Assembly (NCBI GenBank): GCA_947259705.1
Contig: CAMYNL010000015.1
Location: 1 to 64,000 of the forward strand
Direction: 5' to 3'
Length of the DNA stretch: 64,000 nt
DNA from: an uncultured Gammaproteobacteria bacterium
GTDB taxonomy: Bacteria; Pseudomonadota; Gammaproteobacteria; Arenicellales; JAANXG01
Made by a program: the position numbers and the translations under genes
Part shown: piece by piece, positions 52,967 through 62,568 of the stretch
Layout of the letters: the number at the start of each line of letters is the position of its first letter
Numbering within the stretch: the stretch's first letter is position 1
The notes under the pieces: model-generated
Told to the model about the DNA's origin: nothing
Seen by the model: the letters and a program-made list of their open reading frames with translations, nothing else
Database searches by the model: none

Positions 52967-53730
52967 TGCCAAGCTTCCAGAAACTCCGTCAAATGTGGCC
53001 GGTCCGCCTCCCGCAGCACGCCGCGGGCCAGGTCGCACTCCTGTTGCCACTGCTGGGGCGACAGGTTACCCCGGATCATCTGCCAGCGCAGGTAAAGCAA
53101 ATAGGTGTTCAGGGCGTCGGTTTCACAGTAATCGCGAATGGCGCCCAGCTGCCCCTGCTGATAGGCATCCCAAACCTTTGAACCGTCCATGCCCATCTTT
53201 CCGGGCAGTCCGCACAGCACCGCAACCTCGTCCAGGGATGCGCTGCAGCGTCCCTGGTAGCCGGCGAGGACGTCCATCAGGTCGGTGTGCCGGTAGTGGA
53301 AACGGTTCAGGTAGTTGTTCCAGCGAAACGCCTTGTCCTCGTCCCCCACGTCCCAGTAACGCGGCGCAGCGATTCCGTGGATCAGGGACCGGTAGTGGAG
53401 CACCGGAAGATCGAAACCGCTGCCGTTCCAGGTGACCAGGGTGGGTGTGTAGCGGGCGATGCCGTCGAAAAACCGGCGGATGATCTCGGCTTCGTCGGAG
53501 TCCTCGCTGCCCAGGGACCAGACCTTGAACACGTCGCCGCTGCGAAGTGCCGCCGAGATGGTGACGACGCAATGCAGATGTACCGGCAGGAACTCGGAGT
53601 CGGTCTTTTCACGCCGTTTGGTGAACATCACCTCGGCCACCTCCGACGGATCGAGGTCATCGACGCCGTAAAGCCGGCGGCCGCCCTCGATGTCGGGGAC
53701 GGTCTCGATGTCAAATGCGAGCACGTTCAT
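52963..53730 (-). CDS. PolB-like 3'-5' exonuclease domain protein
   Basis: The protein has 255 residues. The DEDD exonuclease motifs are visible: AFDIETVPD (residues 5-13), TLVTWNGSGFDLPVLHYRS (near 97), and the C-terminal RDYCETDALNTYLLYLR (near 202). It matches the stand-alone PolB-like exonuclease family of unknown target. It lies between cysM and rlmD and is coupled to rlmD, as in other gammaproteobacteria. It is probably a DNA repair or RNA processing nuclease. Confidence 0.9.
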   Translation of the reverse strand: MNVLAFDIETVPDIEGGRRLYGVDDLDPSEVAEVMFTKRREKTDSEFLPVHLHCVVTISAALRSGDVFKVWSLGSEDSDEAEIIRRFFDGIARYTPTLVTWNGSGFDLPVLHYRSLIHGIAAPRYWDVGDEDKAFRWNNYLNRFHYRHTDLMDVLAGYQGRCSASLDEVAVLCGLPGKMGMDGSKVWDAYQQGQLGAIRDYCETDALNTYLLYLRWQMIRGNLSPQQWQQECDLARGVLREADRPHLTEFLEAWQ

Positions 53731-53747
53731 ATCACCTCCACGGCCGG

Positions 53748-54632
53748 CTACGGAGGGAACACGCCGGTCGAGATGTATCGATCACCTCGGTCGCAGACGA
53801 TGCTGACGATCACCGCATGCTCCACCTCGCGGGACAAGGCCAGCGCCGCGGCCATCGCGCCGCCCGACGAGACGCCGCAGAAGATCCCCTCCTTCCTGGC
53901 CATCTCCCTCATGGTATCTTCCGCCTCCTGCTGGGAGACGTCGATGATACTGTCCACCCGCTCCCGTTCGAAGATCTGCGGTAAATAGGCCTCGGGCCAG
54001 CGGCGGATGCCGGGTATGGACGCCCCCTCCCGGGGCTGCACGCCGACGATCTCGATGGCGGGATTCTTCTCCTTGAAGTACCGGGAGCACCCCATGATGG
54101 TGCCGGTGGTGCCCATGGAACTGACGAAGTGGGTCAGCCGCCCTTGCGTGTCGCGCCAGATCTCCGGCGCCGTGCCGGAATAATGGGCGTCGGGGTTGTC
54201 GGGGTTGGCGAACTGGTCGAGCACTACGCCCTGTCCTTTTTCACGCATGCTGTGGGCCAGGTCACGGGCTTCCTCCATACCCCCCTCCCGGGACACTGCG
54301 ACGATTTCAGCACCGAAGGCGCGCATCACCGCCCTGCGTTCATCACTCATATGCTCCGGCATGATGAGGATCATGCGATAGCCCTTCATGGCCGCCGCCA
54401 TGGCCAGCGCGATCCCGGTATTGCCGCTGGTGGCCTCGATCAGGGTATCGCCGGGCCGGATATCACCCCGCGCTTCGGCCTGCACGATCATATTGAGGGC
54501 GGGCCTGTCCTTGACCGAACCCGCCGGGTTGTTGCCCTCCAGCTTGGCAAGAATGATGTTCGACGTGTCTCCGGGGAGCCGCTGCAGCTGGACCAGCGGC
54601 GTTTTGCCCACGAAGTCTCCCAGTCCTTTCAT
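53748..54632 (-). CDS. cysM: Cysteine synthase B
   Basis: The protein has 294 residues, the usual size of CysM. It makes cysteine (or S-sulfocysteine from thiosulfate) out of O-acetylserine. The pyridoxal lysine is in EGNNPAGSVKDRPALNM (near residue 41). The substrate loop is EATSGNTGIALAMAAAMKGY, and SSMGTTGTIMG binds the cofactor phosphate. CysM is preferred over CysK because of length and the VGVQPREGASIPGIRRWP stretch. Confidence 0.94.
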   Translation of the reverse strand: MKGLGDFVGKTPLVQLQRLPGDTSNIILAKLEGNNPAGSVKDRPALNMIVQAEARGDIRPGDTLIEATSGNTGIALAMAAAMKGYRMILIMPEHMSDERRAVMRAFGAEIVAVSREGGMEEARDLAHSMREKGQGVVLDQFANPDNPDAHYSGTAPEIWRDTQGRLTHFVSSMGTTGTIMGCSRYFKEKNPAIEIVGVQPREGASIPGIRRWPEAYLPQIFERERVDSIIDVSQQEAEDTMREMARKEGIFCGVSSGGAMAAALALSREVEHAVIVSIVCDRGDRYISTGVFPP

Positions 54633-54678
54633 CGCTTGATTCTAGCAAGCATGGAATACCGGCAGTAGGCCCGCCGCG

Positions 54679-56421
54679 TCAGGCGGCCCCGTGCTGCTCC
54701 AGATGCTCGACCACCAGCTGGGCGCTGCGCCTGCCATTGAACTCATTGACTTCCAGCCTGTACACCATACGCACCCCGCCGGCGCGGCAGGATTCGCCGT
54801 ACTGCTCCAGGTGACGGAAGCTGATGGCGTCCAGGATCCGGGAACCGCCGCTCATGCGCACGCGCATCTTCAGATGGCCGTCGCCAACCACCCGGCTGTC
54901 CACCACATCGAAGCGGTTGTCGAAGGCAGGCTCGGGAAAGTGCTGCCCCCAGGGCCCGCCGTCCAGCAATTGCTCCGCCAGATCCAGCGACAGGTCTTTT
55001 TCCTCCAGGGTGTCGTCGGTGTAGACGACCTGGAACGGCTCGTTTCCGTCAAGCGCGGCGCGGACCTGCCGGTCGAAGGCTTCCCGGAACGTCTCGTAGG
55101 AATCCCGCGGCAGACTCAGCCCCGCCGCCATGGCATGTCCGCCGAACTTGCGCAACAGACCCGGGTGCTGGGTCGCCACGGTGTCGAGAAGGTCGCGGAT
55201 GTGCAGGCCCTCGATGGACCTGGCGGAGCCCTTCAGCTCACCTGATTGGTCGGGTGCGAATGCGATCACCGGGCGGTGCAGCCGCTCTTTCATCCGCGAC
55301 GCAATGAGGCCGACGATGCCCGGGTGCCAGGCCTCGTCGCACAGGCAAACGCCAAACGGCAGTTCCTGGTTCAGTGTGATGGCCGTAACTGCCTGCTGGG
55401 CCTGCTCCTGCATGTCCGCCTGTATCTCCCGCCGCTGCAGGTTCAGTTCGTCGAGCCGGGCGGCCAGGCGCGCCGCCTCCGCTTCGTCCTCCCTGAGGAG
55501 GCATTCAATGCCGTATGACATGTCATCCAGGCGGCCGGCCGCGTTCAATCGGGGCGCCAGCGCGAACCCGAGGTCACGGGCGCTGAGGCGGCCCGGCCAC
55601 CGGCCCGCTCGCTCGAGCAGCGCCAGAATCCCCGGTCGGCAATGTCCGGCGTTGATTCTGGCCAGCCCCTGCCGCACCAGGATACGGTTGGTCTGGTCCA
55701 GCGGCACCAGGTCGGCGACGGTCCCCAGGGCCACGAGATCCAGTAAATGCGCCAGATTCGGCTCCGACACGCCCCGCTGCTCGAACCATCCCTGCGCCCG
55801 TAGCCGCGACCGCAGCGCCAGCATGACATAGAAAATCACGCCAACTCCGGCCAGGTTCTTGCCGGGAAACCGGTCCCCGGGCTGGTTCGGGTTCACGATC
55901 GCATCCGCCGTGGGCAGCATCTTGGCCGGCAGGTGATGATCGGTGACCAGCACCGACATACCGAGTTCCTGGGCCACCGCGACCCCGTCCACGCTGGCGA
56001 TACCGTTGTCCACGGTAACGATCAGGTCGGGCTCGCGGCAGGCCGCGACTCCCACGATCTCCGGTGTGAGTCCATAACCGAACTCTGAGCGATTGGGTAC
56101 GATGTAGTCGACGTGGCGTGCCCCCATGGAGCGCAGGGCGAGAACCCCGACGGCGCAACTGGTAGCGCCGTCGGCGTCGAAATCCCCCACCAACAGAATC
56201 CGCGCGTCCGCGTCCAGCGCATCGTGGAGGATGGTCACGGCCTCCTTGATCCCCAGCAGCTTCTCGGGCGATGCCAGCTGACCGAGGCCCGCATTCAACT
56301 GGCCGAGGCTGGTCACGCCCCGGGCCGCATAGATGCGCGCCAACACGGGCGGCAGGCCATCCAGCGAATGCCTCGGGACGTCTCGCCGCTGGATACTCCT
56401 CACCTGCGGGGACGCGTTCAC
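54679..56421 (-). CDS. recJ: Single-strand-specific 5'-3' exonuclease RecJ
   Basis: The protein has 580 residues from GTG 56421, which overlaps the upstream stop by four bases; an ATG at 56457 would overlap it by 40. The DHH phosphoesterase motifs are ILLVGDFDADGATSCAVG (near 67), LIVTVDNGIA (near 138), and LVTDHHLPAKMLPTADAIVNP (near 155, split). The DHHA1 domain has LRKFGGHAMAAGLSL. RecJ trims 5' ends in recombination and mismatch repair. Confidence 0.95.
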   Translation of the reverse strand: MNASPQVRSIQRRDVPRHSLDGLPPVLARIYAARGVTSLGQLNAGLGQLASPEKLLGIKEAVTILHDALDADARILLVGDFDADGATSCAVGVLALRSMGARHVDYIVPNRSEFGYGLTPEIVGVAACREPDLIVTVDNGIASVDGVAVAQELGMSVLVTDHHLPAKMLPTADAIVNPNQPGDRFPGKNLAGVGVIFYVMLALRSRLRAQGWFEQRGVSEPNLAHLLDLVALGTVADLVPLDQTNRILVRQGLARINAGHCRPGILALLERAGRWPGRLSARDLGFALAPRLNAAGRLDDMSYGIECLLREDEAEAARLAARLDELNLQRREIQADMQEQAQQAVTAITLNQELPFGVCLCDEAWHPGIVGLIASRMKERLHRPVIAFAPDQSGELKGSARSIEGLHIRDLLDTVATQHPGLLRKFGGHAMAAGLSLPRDSYETFREAFDRQVRAALDGNEPFQVVYTDDTLEEKDLSLDLAEQLLDGGPWGQHFPEPAFDNRFDVVDSRVVGDGHLKMRVRMSGGSRILDAISFRHLEQYGESCRAGGVRMVYRLEVNEFNGRRSAQLVVEHLEQHGAA

Positions 56422-57365
56422 CACTCTCCATTGCGCGCCGCGAACCGCTGCCACCACCTGCGACGCGTGGTACGCGGAACGAGGGTCGCGCCGTCGGGCC
56501 GAATAAGCCGCACCCGGTCCGCGCCCTGGTCGATCAGGTCGGCCAGGGCCTGCCGCCAGGGGTCGTCACTTTCGTGCGACAGCAATATCAGGAGTTTCCG
56601 ATCCTGGGTTTTCAGCAGCTCCATCATCTCGCCTGTTTGCGGCGGCTCTGCGGACAGGGGTGTCCCGGTCAGCTTTGCCAAGCCCGTGGCCAGGGCATCG
56701 TCGGTGAACACCTGGTCCCAGCTCCGGGGCACGGCCGCGGGCATCCGGCCACCCCCCCAGAACCAGACGCTGTTGACGGGGAGCTTACCCGCGTCTTCGC
56801 GCCGTGTGTTCACGGCGACGTCGTGAAAAAGCATCTGGATTTCGTTGAGCCGCTGCCGCCACTCCAGGGCCTCGGGTCCGGCGGGCAGATGCGGATCGAT
56901 GTTGCCTTCACCGATGCGGCCAGGTGGAGTGGTGTCGATGTCTGGTGTTGCCGTGGGAAACAGGAACCAGCTTTGCGGCTCTGGTGCCACGACGCGCCAG
57001 CCCAGACCTGCGTACTCATGCTCCAACAATGCCGTCAGCTCCGCAGCTTCACCGGGCTCCAACCCGAGGTCGGGTTCACGCACCATTACCAGTTCGTGCC
57101 GCCGCGCGTGCAGGTGCACCGGATCCACCCGTAGGCACCAATGCGGGGTATATTCCCCGCTGGTCCCCCAGTAGGCAAGTGGAGCCGCGGGCAGGCGGCC
57201 AGGGCGGAATGGCACGCCGAACAGCTGGAACAGCAGCTCCTCGACGCCGGTTGCCGGTGTCGGTGATGACCAGCGGCCTTGCTCCAGGGTGGCCTGCACG
57301 GCCGCCGACAGCGGCAAGCCGGACTCAGGTAGCGCAAAGGGCAGCAAAATACTTAGATTGCTCAC
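56418..57365 (-). CDS. Phosphoglycerate-mutase-like protein upstream of recJ
   Basis: The protein has 315 residues. It resembles the uncharacterised COG4255-type proteins found next to recJ: SILLPFALPESGLPLS at the start, LFHDVAVNTRREDAGKLPVNSVWFWGGG split over the middle, and ILLSHESDDPWRQALADLI near the C-terminus. The relation to cofactor-independent phosphoglycerate mutase is by fold only; the metal ligands for that activity are not evident, so an enzyme role is not shown. It is translationally coupled to recJ. Confidence 0.82.
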   Translation of the reverse strand: MSNLSILLPFALPESGLPLSAAVQATLEQGRWSSPTPATGVEELLFQLFGVPFRPGRLPAAPLAYWGTSGEYTPHWCLRVDPVHLHARRHELVMVREPDLGLEPGEAAELTALLEHEYAGLGWRVVAPEPQSWFLFPTATPDIDTTPPGRIGEGNIDPHLPAGPEALEWRQRLNEIQMLFHDVAVNTRREDAGKLPVNSVWFWGGGRMPAAVPRSWDQVFTDDALATGLAKLTGTPLSAEPPQTGEMMELLKTQDRKLLILLSHESDDPWRQALADLIDQGADRVRLIRPDGATLVPRTTRRRWWQRFAARNGEW

Positions 57366-57552
57366 GGTAAATGACTCGGCAGGACGTTTCCATACCGGAC
57401 AAAGGCGGTGAAGGGATTATACGGTATCAACCGAACCGGCGGATGCGGTGCCCCAGGAAAGCGCCGGATAGCGCGCAAGACCACAAATCTCTACAATTGG
57501 GCCCCTGTTGGCCTGTAAAGGCGATCCGAAGAACGACAAACAAGGTCTCGTA

Positions 57553-58194
57553 ATGAATCTCGAAGCCATAGAAAAGGCGTATCGGCGCTACGCCCACAGC
57601 TACGACCATATTTTTGGCCCGGTCCTGCACCCCGGTCGCAAGGCGGTGGTCGATGCCCTGGACTGTCAGTCGGGGCAGCGCGTCCTCGAAGTCGGCGTGG
57701 GGACGGGGCTTTCGCTTCCCCTATACCCGGATTATGTGGACGTGGTGGGCATCGATATCAGCGAGGACATGCTCGAGCAGGCCCGCCAGCGCGTGCGGGA
57801 AATGGAGTTGTATCACGTGAGCTCAGTATTGCGCATGGACGCCGAGAACATGTCCCTGGAAGCGGACATGTTCGACATCGTGGTCGCCATGTACGTGGTG
57901 TCCGTGGTCTCGGATCCGCTGCGCCTGGTGGAGGAGATGAAACGGGTCTGTCGTCCCGGCGGGAAGATCGTGATCGTCAACCACTTCCGCTCCAAGCGCA
58001 AGGTGATCGCGGGGATGGAGACCCTGATCTCGCCGTTGTCAAAATACATCGGCTTCCGGCCCAACCTGGACCTGGAGTCCTTCCTGCTTCGGGCCGGTCT
58101 CGACGTCATCGAGGAACGCCGCACCAACGCGTTTGGATACTGGACCATACTCACCTGCAGAAACGGCAGCCCGGAAGCGGCATTGGCGGCGTGA
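57553..58194 (+). CDS. SAM methyltransferase, PmtA-like (phosphatidylethanolamine N-methyltransferase)
   Basis: The protein has 213 residues from ATG 57553, with AAGG eight bases upstream. It begins with AYRRYAHSYDHIFGPVLHPGR, and the SAM motif I is RVLEVGVGTGLSLPLYPDY (near residue 41), followed by VVGIDISEDMLEQAR. The layout and these motifs match bacterial PmtA of the Rhodobacter type, which methylates phosphatidylethanolamine toward phosphatidylcholine. Other small-molecule targets are possible. It is divergent from the recJ cluster. Confidence 0.82.
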   Translation: MNLEAIEKAYRRYAHSYDHIFGPVLHPGRKAVVDALDCQSGQRVLEVGVGTGLSLPLYPDYVDVVGIDISEDMLEQARQRVREMELYHVSSVLRMDAENMSLEADMFDIVVAMYVVSVVSDPLRLVEEMKRVCRPGGKIVIVNHFRSKRKVIAGMETLISPLSKYIGFRPNLDLESFLLRAGLDVIEERRTNAFGYWTILTCRNGSPEAALAA

Positions 58195-58515
58195 AAGCAA
58201 CAACAGGTTTCACAACCGGTAGCAAACACCCCGGCTTTCGACGCGACTGATTTTTCGAACCCTCTTTTCATTAACTCAACGTTGGCCGTTTGCCGAAATT
58301 CGGTGCTGCGGCGTATGGGTCTTAGAACGGCCAGGAACCGACATGGCTGATCGCCCCCGCAAGTTGCGCTGACCATCGAAAGCAGCCGTTTACACCCCCG
58401 TGTGTCGGGATAGATCTGACCCGATGTAACGACTCCCCCTTTTTTCACGCGAACAAAGCCCTAACCAGTATGTACCTCCAGTCAAATTGGGTGAGCGACG
58501 AAGGTGGGTCTGTTT
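58195..58515. other. Gap between convergent genes
   Basis: The 321 bases between the PmtA-like gene and the TIGR03032 gene hold no supportable gene and no clear terminator stem. Confidence 0.4.
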
Positions 58516-59649
58516 TCAGGACTCGAACGTGATCAGGTTCGCCACTTCTATGGAGTTCGGCGGCACCGCCATGGGACAGGCGAAGCCCTCGATGATTTCG
58601 AGGTCGTAAAGCTCGGCCACCGCGCCATCGATGCGAAACCAGTCCACGCAGGCGCCCGAGCCTAGGTCGATGACCTGCAGGCCGCACCAGGGTTCCGAAT
58701 CCGCATCTTTCAGCCGCTGGTCGAGCGCCAGGCCCTCGAAGCGCTTGTAACGCGGCTTCGACAGCCCGACGAAGGCAAAATTGCCGTGAAACGCGAGCCC
58801 GCGCAGGAAACCAGGGCAGAAGGTGCGCGGTTCGAACCGCCCTTCATGGTGGTTGACCACGCCCAGCTCGCCCGTGCCGGAGTTAAGCAGCCACAGCTCG
58901 CCCCGGATCATTCGCGGCGAGTGTGGCATCGACAGCCCTGCGCAGATGATCTCACCCGTCTCCACCTCGACAACGATTCCGCCATCGGCCCGGCGATCGC
59001 GCCAGCCATCGATGGTGTCGGAGCGAGAGACCGCGGTGATGTAGCGCGGCCGGCCATGTTCCATCGCAAGGCCGTTCAGGTGGCAGCGATCCTCATCGAC
59101 CAATGCCGAGATAAAGCCAGGCTTCCACACCGTCTCGAAGCTGTGCCGGTTCGAGGTCGTGGCGAGGCAGTTGTAGCGGGTGTTGACGAAGATCACCCGG
59201 TCATCAGCGTCGAGGCCCACATCGTGGGCATCGAGGCGACCGGTGACATGAACCCGGCGTGGCACGTAGCAGGCGTCGAATGCGTCGTTGATGCGCTGCT
59301 CGGGCTGCAGCACGTTCTCGAAACGCATGATCTCATAGCCGGCGGTCATGACCAGCCCGGACTTGCCGTCACGGCACAATCCCATCGGCTTGGGCATCGC
59401 CGCCTGGTGGATATTGATACCGCCGGAGGCGTTGCGCCCAACGAAATACAGCAATCCCGACTGGTAGGAGGTGAACGCCAGCGAGATATTGTGACGCGCC
59501 AGCCGGTTGGCGAGACCGGGCGAGACAGAATACTCGACCTTCTCCGCCTCGGGCTGGCGGTTCTCGGGAGGCTCTGGCTGGGAGCCCGCCGGGATCACGT
59601 TTTCCACCTCGGCCACCGTGGCGTCTCGGGGTTTCTTTTCAATACTCAT
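58516..59649 (-). CDS. TIGR03032 family protein
   Basis: The protein has 377 residues. It matches the TIGR03032/DUF4915 family: SLAFTSYQSGLLYFVG, AMPKPMGLCRDG, HDVGLDADDRVIFVNTRYNCLAT split in the middle, PHSPRMIRGELWLLNSGTGELG and FCPGFLRGLAFHGNFAFVGLSKPR split near residue 275. It looks like a beta-propeller. Some family members lie in rhizobial and other surface-polysaccharide or secretion clusters, but no activity is established. The first 40 residues are a charged, Pro/Glu-rich extension. Confidence 0.85.
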   Translation of the reverse strand: MSIEKKPRDATVAEVENVIPAGSQPEPPENRQPEAEKVEYSVSPGLANRLARHNISLAFTSYQSGLLYFVGRNASGGINIHQAAMPKPMGLCRDGKSGLVMTAGYEIMRFENVLQPEQRINDAFDACYVPRRVHVTGRLDAHDVGLDADDRVIFVNTRYNCLATTSNRHSFETVWKPGFISALVDEDRCHLNGLAMEHGRPRYITAVSRSDTIDGWRDRRADGGIVVEVETGEIICAGLSMPHSPRMIRGELWLLNSGTGELGVVNHHEGRFEPRTFCPGFLRGLAFHGNFAFVGLSKPRYKRFEGLALDQRLKDADSEPWCGLQVIDLGSGACVDWFRIDGAVAELYDLEIIEGFACPMAVPPNSIEVANLITFES

Positions 59650-59726
59650 CGGTCGTCAGCTTTCGCCAAAAGCGCATTGGGGTCGGCACGTACACCGCGG
59701 TTCGCGTGCAAAGGGGTCGGCGGCAA

Positions 59727-60281
59727 TCATTTCAACTTGGCAAACGCCGCCGAGAACCCGTCTAGCGTGACCGGGACCGACAGCTTGCGGCCATTCAGCG
59801 CGGTGAAAGTGACGGTCATCGCAGCGCCCTTCTTGAGAGCGGACAGCAGCGTGCTTGTCAGATTGGTTCGCGCAAAGACACCCGCCGTGCCGCTGGTCTG
59901 GATCACCGGCGACGCCATCGGCCTGCCGTCAATCCTGACCTGCACGCCGGCCGGGATATCGAGGCCATGCGGCAGCTGAAACCGCAACACGAAGGAGTTC
60001 GGCGCCCCGGCCTGCCTCCACGGGGTGACATAGGCGATCAGCAGGGTCTGCCCCGTCTTCCTGACAACTATGGTTTGCGAGGCTTCGCACAGCAAATCCT
60101 TGTCCCCGTCCGCGGCCGGACCGCAGCCGACCGTCCAGCTGCTGGAAACCAGCGTCGTTTCCGCATCCGCCGGTGTGGCGCCCTGTGCGTCTGCTTCTGC
60201 GATGCCGCCGACCAGCGTGCAAACACCGGCCAGCAGCGCGAGGTACGACCGCACCACCCGGAAACCCTTGAGCCTGCTCAT
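59727..60281 (-). CDS. IalB (invasion-associated locus B) family periplasmic protein
   Basis: The protein has 184 residues from ATG 60281; the frame extends to 60443 but the signal peptide (RSYLALLAGVCTLVGGIAEADA) begins here. The mature part has SSWTVGCGPAADGDKDLLCEASQ with the IalB cysteine pair, TGQTLLIAYVTPW, LPHGLDIPAGVQVRIDG and AAMTVTFTALNGRKLSVPV. IalB proteins are periplasmic; the role outside Bartonella is not known. The family is more usual in alphaproteobacteria, so transfer is possible. Confidence 0.82.
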   Translation of the reverse strand: MSRLKGFRVVRSYLALLAGVCTLVGGIAEADAQGATPADAETTLVSSSWTVGCGPAADGDKDLLCEASQTIVVRKTGQTLLIAYVTPWRQAGAPNSFVLRFQLPHGLDIPAGVQVRIDGRPMASPVIQTSGTAGVFARTNLTSTLLSALKKGAAMTVTFTALNGRKLSVPVTLDGFSAAFAKLK

Positions 60282-60459
60282 GTGGGACTGTTCATTTATT
60301 CCCGAGACTGTCAGCAATGGTGCCATGTGTCGAGGCCAGCCGCTGGCGGGTGGGCGCTCGAACATGACAAGGCCCTGGCTGACGCGCAATTGATACGACC
60401 GTGAAGTCTGGCAAGCTACTCGATCCATAGCGTCGATACGCATTTAAAGGCCCAAGAAA

Positions 60460-62004
60460 TCATGCAATTCCCAGCTGTTTCAGAATCGGCAGGCGATTAA
60501 CGCGAAAGCTTTCGACACGGCTTCGCAGCTCGGCCAAGTTTTCCTCGGGCGACACAAGCGCTTTGCCATTCTTCACAAGTCGTTCGTTTCGTTGGCAAAG
60601 TCCTTTCCAAGCGAAATCTTCGAGATTACTCTCTTCATTTTTAAGCGCGGCGAGAAACAGATGATCGAGAATATCAGCCTCGATCCCGGTGCCGAGGACG
60701 GGGGAGGCAAGGCACGGGATATTGCTCCCCTTGAGCGTGCGAGCAAGCACCGCTGAGTTGAAGGCGTCGCTGCGAGCGCGCCGCTCCCCCTCGTCCGTCT
60801 CAGGGAGCGCCGGGGATACATAACCAAGACTGATCATGATCCCGATCACATTGAGGACCAGCTTCGTGTCCAACCCTTTGACTTCCCTCCTCGCCATCAA
60901 CTCGCCGATGGTTCTCGGGCCGTGGGCCAGGCTGTCGAGGATTGGCGCATAGAGGTTTTCGGACAGGTCGGCCTCTCCCACCGGGACCTTGACCTTGAGT
61001 ACACAGTCATCACGCCGCCTGATCAACGCCACGCGCCTTGCATTCCAGCCCTCTGCTTTCACTGCTCCGCTCATGCGTCCGGTTCCGCGGGTAAAGACGT
61101 CGCGACGAAATTGCTGATTGTTGATGAAATCCTTGACCGTCTCGCGCAACGCGGGCTCGACAATGTCGGCGACGATGGTCCGCGCCATTGGCGGGACCAT
61201 GAATTCGTCGAATTGTTCGACCATGTCTGCCGAACCGACAAAGGAGAGTTTCGCCTTCGCCATGTCCGCGACCACGTCGCTGTGATAGAGCAGCGCCCAG
61301 TCCCGGTTGAAATACTCGTGGGCGAGATACTGTGGATTCAGCTTGCGGATCTGATCGAGCCGAGACGGCACGACGGCGTTCGCCTCAAAGTATTTCGCCC
61401 CCGCCTGCTCGAGTTTGGCCGCGAATTCAACTGCCTTGCTGATGCGATCCGGGGTCGCACCCGAGAGGTGGTCGGAATACTCGACCATGAGACGGCGCAA
61501 GGGAGCGACGGCCGTCCATCCCGGGAGACAGTTGTAGCTCACATAGACGATACCGCCCGACCTGAGTTTGCGGCGGATGAAATCGACGATCAGCGCACGG
61601 TTCTCCTCGCTGACCCAGGAGTAAACACCGTGCAGCGTTATGTAATCGAAGTCGGGCAAGTCGAGCTCGGCGAGCTCCGCGAAGCTCTTTTCCAGAAAGG
61701 TGAGGTTGTCGATGCCGGCGTCCCTGGCGAGGGCGCGTGCGTTGAGCACGTGTGTCGGGTTGAAGTCGTTAGCGTAGAACCGTGCAAGAGGATTCGTTGC
61801 CGCCAGCACGCTGGCGCTAAGTCCCTGGCCGCATCCGAGTTCCATATAAGTAAAAGGCTGATCTTGCGACGGCGCCGGTACTCCCTTCAATAAGGCCGCG
61901 AACGACAACAGGCCGGGCGCCAGTTCTCGAAAAAATTCGCTCGTGTATTCCACGTCCGAGACGTAACCATAGGTCCAATCCGCCCGGGCCCCTGTTGATG
62001 CCAT
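60460..62004 (-). CDS. SAM methyltransferase with methyltransferase regulatory domain
   Basis: The protein has 514 residues. The N-terminal class I methyltransferase has YMELGCGQGLSASVLAA (near residue 53), ANDFNPTHVLNARAL, and LHGVYSWVSEENRALIVDFI. The middle (about residues 220-310) is the regulatory domain (PF10119 type) with YLAHEYFNRDWALLYHSDV. The C-terminal 200 residues form winged-helix-like repeats. Substrate is unknown; relatives modify cell-surface or secreted polymers. It is the first gene of a leftward run with the IalB-like and TIGR03032 genes. Confidence 0.85.
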   Translation of the reverse strand: MASTGARADWTYGYVSDVEYTSEFFRELAPGLLSFAALLKGVPAPSQDQPFTYMELGCGQGLSASVLAATNPLARFYANDFNPTHVLNARALARDAGIDNLTFLEKSFAELAELDLPDFDYITLHGVYSWVSEENRALIVDFIRRKLRSGGIVYVSYNCLPGWTAVAPLRRLMVEYSDHLSGATPDRISKAVEFAAKLEQAGAKYFEANAVVPSRLDQIRKLNPQYLAHEYFNRDWALLYHSDVVADMAKAKLSFVGSADMVEQFDEFMVPPMARTIVADIVEPALRETVKDFINNQQFRRDVFTRGTGRMSGAVKAEGWNARRVALIRRRDDCVLKVKVPVGEADLSENLYAPILDSLAHGPRTIGELMARREVKGLDTKLVLNVIGIMISLGYVSPALPETDEGERRARSDAFNSAVLARTLKGSNIPCLASPVLGTGIEADILDHLFLAALKNEESNLEDFAWKGLCQRNERLVKNGKALVSPEENLAELRSRVESFRVNRLPILKQLGIA

Positions 62005-62568
62005 GTTATTTGCTTAATTTCGCTGACTTTGTGGGCTGGCCATGTGGCGGGCGCGATTAATACGCGAGCGCCGGGTTACCATTGCGAGTGGTGATACTAC
62101 TAAAAAACCGATTGATCCGTATATTGCACCAGGGCGGCGAAAAGGAGTATCAACATGTCGTTTTTCACTACTCTCTCGGTCGATACCGGGTGTGACGCGT
62201 TGTCCCCGAGTGGCTGCCTATCCTGGCGCCGGCTCGGCCTCCAACGCCTGAACTCGCGCTGCATTCAACCCATATCGACGGCTTTGCATTGCGCTTCAGC
62301 GCGAGGTCTGGCCGCCCGGTCCCTTCGCCGTCCCACGGAAATCTTAGCGCAATTTGCGGGCTAGTCACCGAAATAGCGCCTGGCAGCAGGTTGCAGCCGT
62401 AAGCCTGTACATGAGCATTGCGCCCGTCAGCCAAGCCGCCACATGTCGGGGCGGCGCCATCGCCACTGTATCTGTGCGCCCTGTGACCCCGCCAACCCGA
62501 CCGGCGCCTGACGGGGTGCCGTGGCTTCTGGATTCTGGTGTAGTGTCGGCCTCTACGCGCCGCTGCCC
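62005..62568. other. Gap of 564 bases, no supportable gene
   Basis: Short frames on both strands lack ribosome sites and domain signatures. It lies between the methyltransferase start and the stop of the PEP-CTERM protein on the same strand. Confidence 0.45.
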
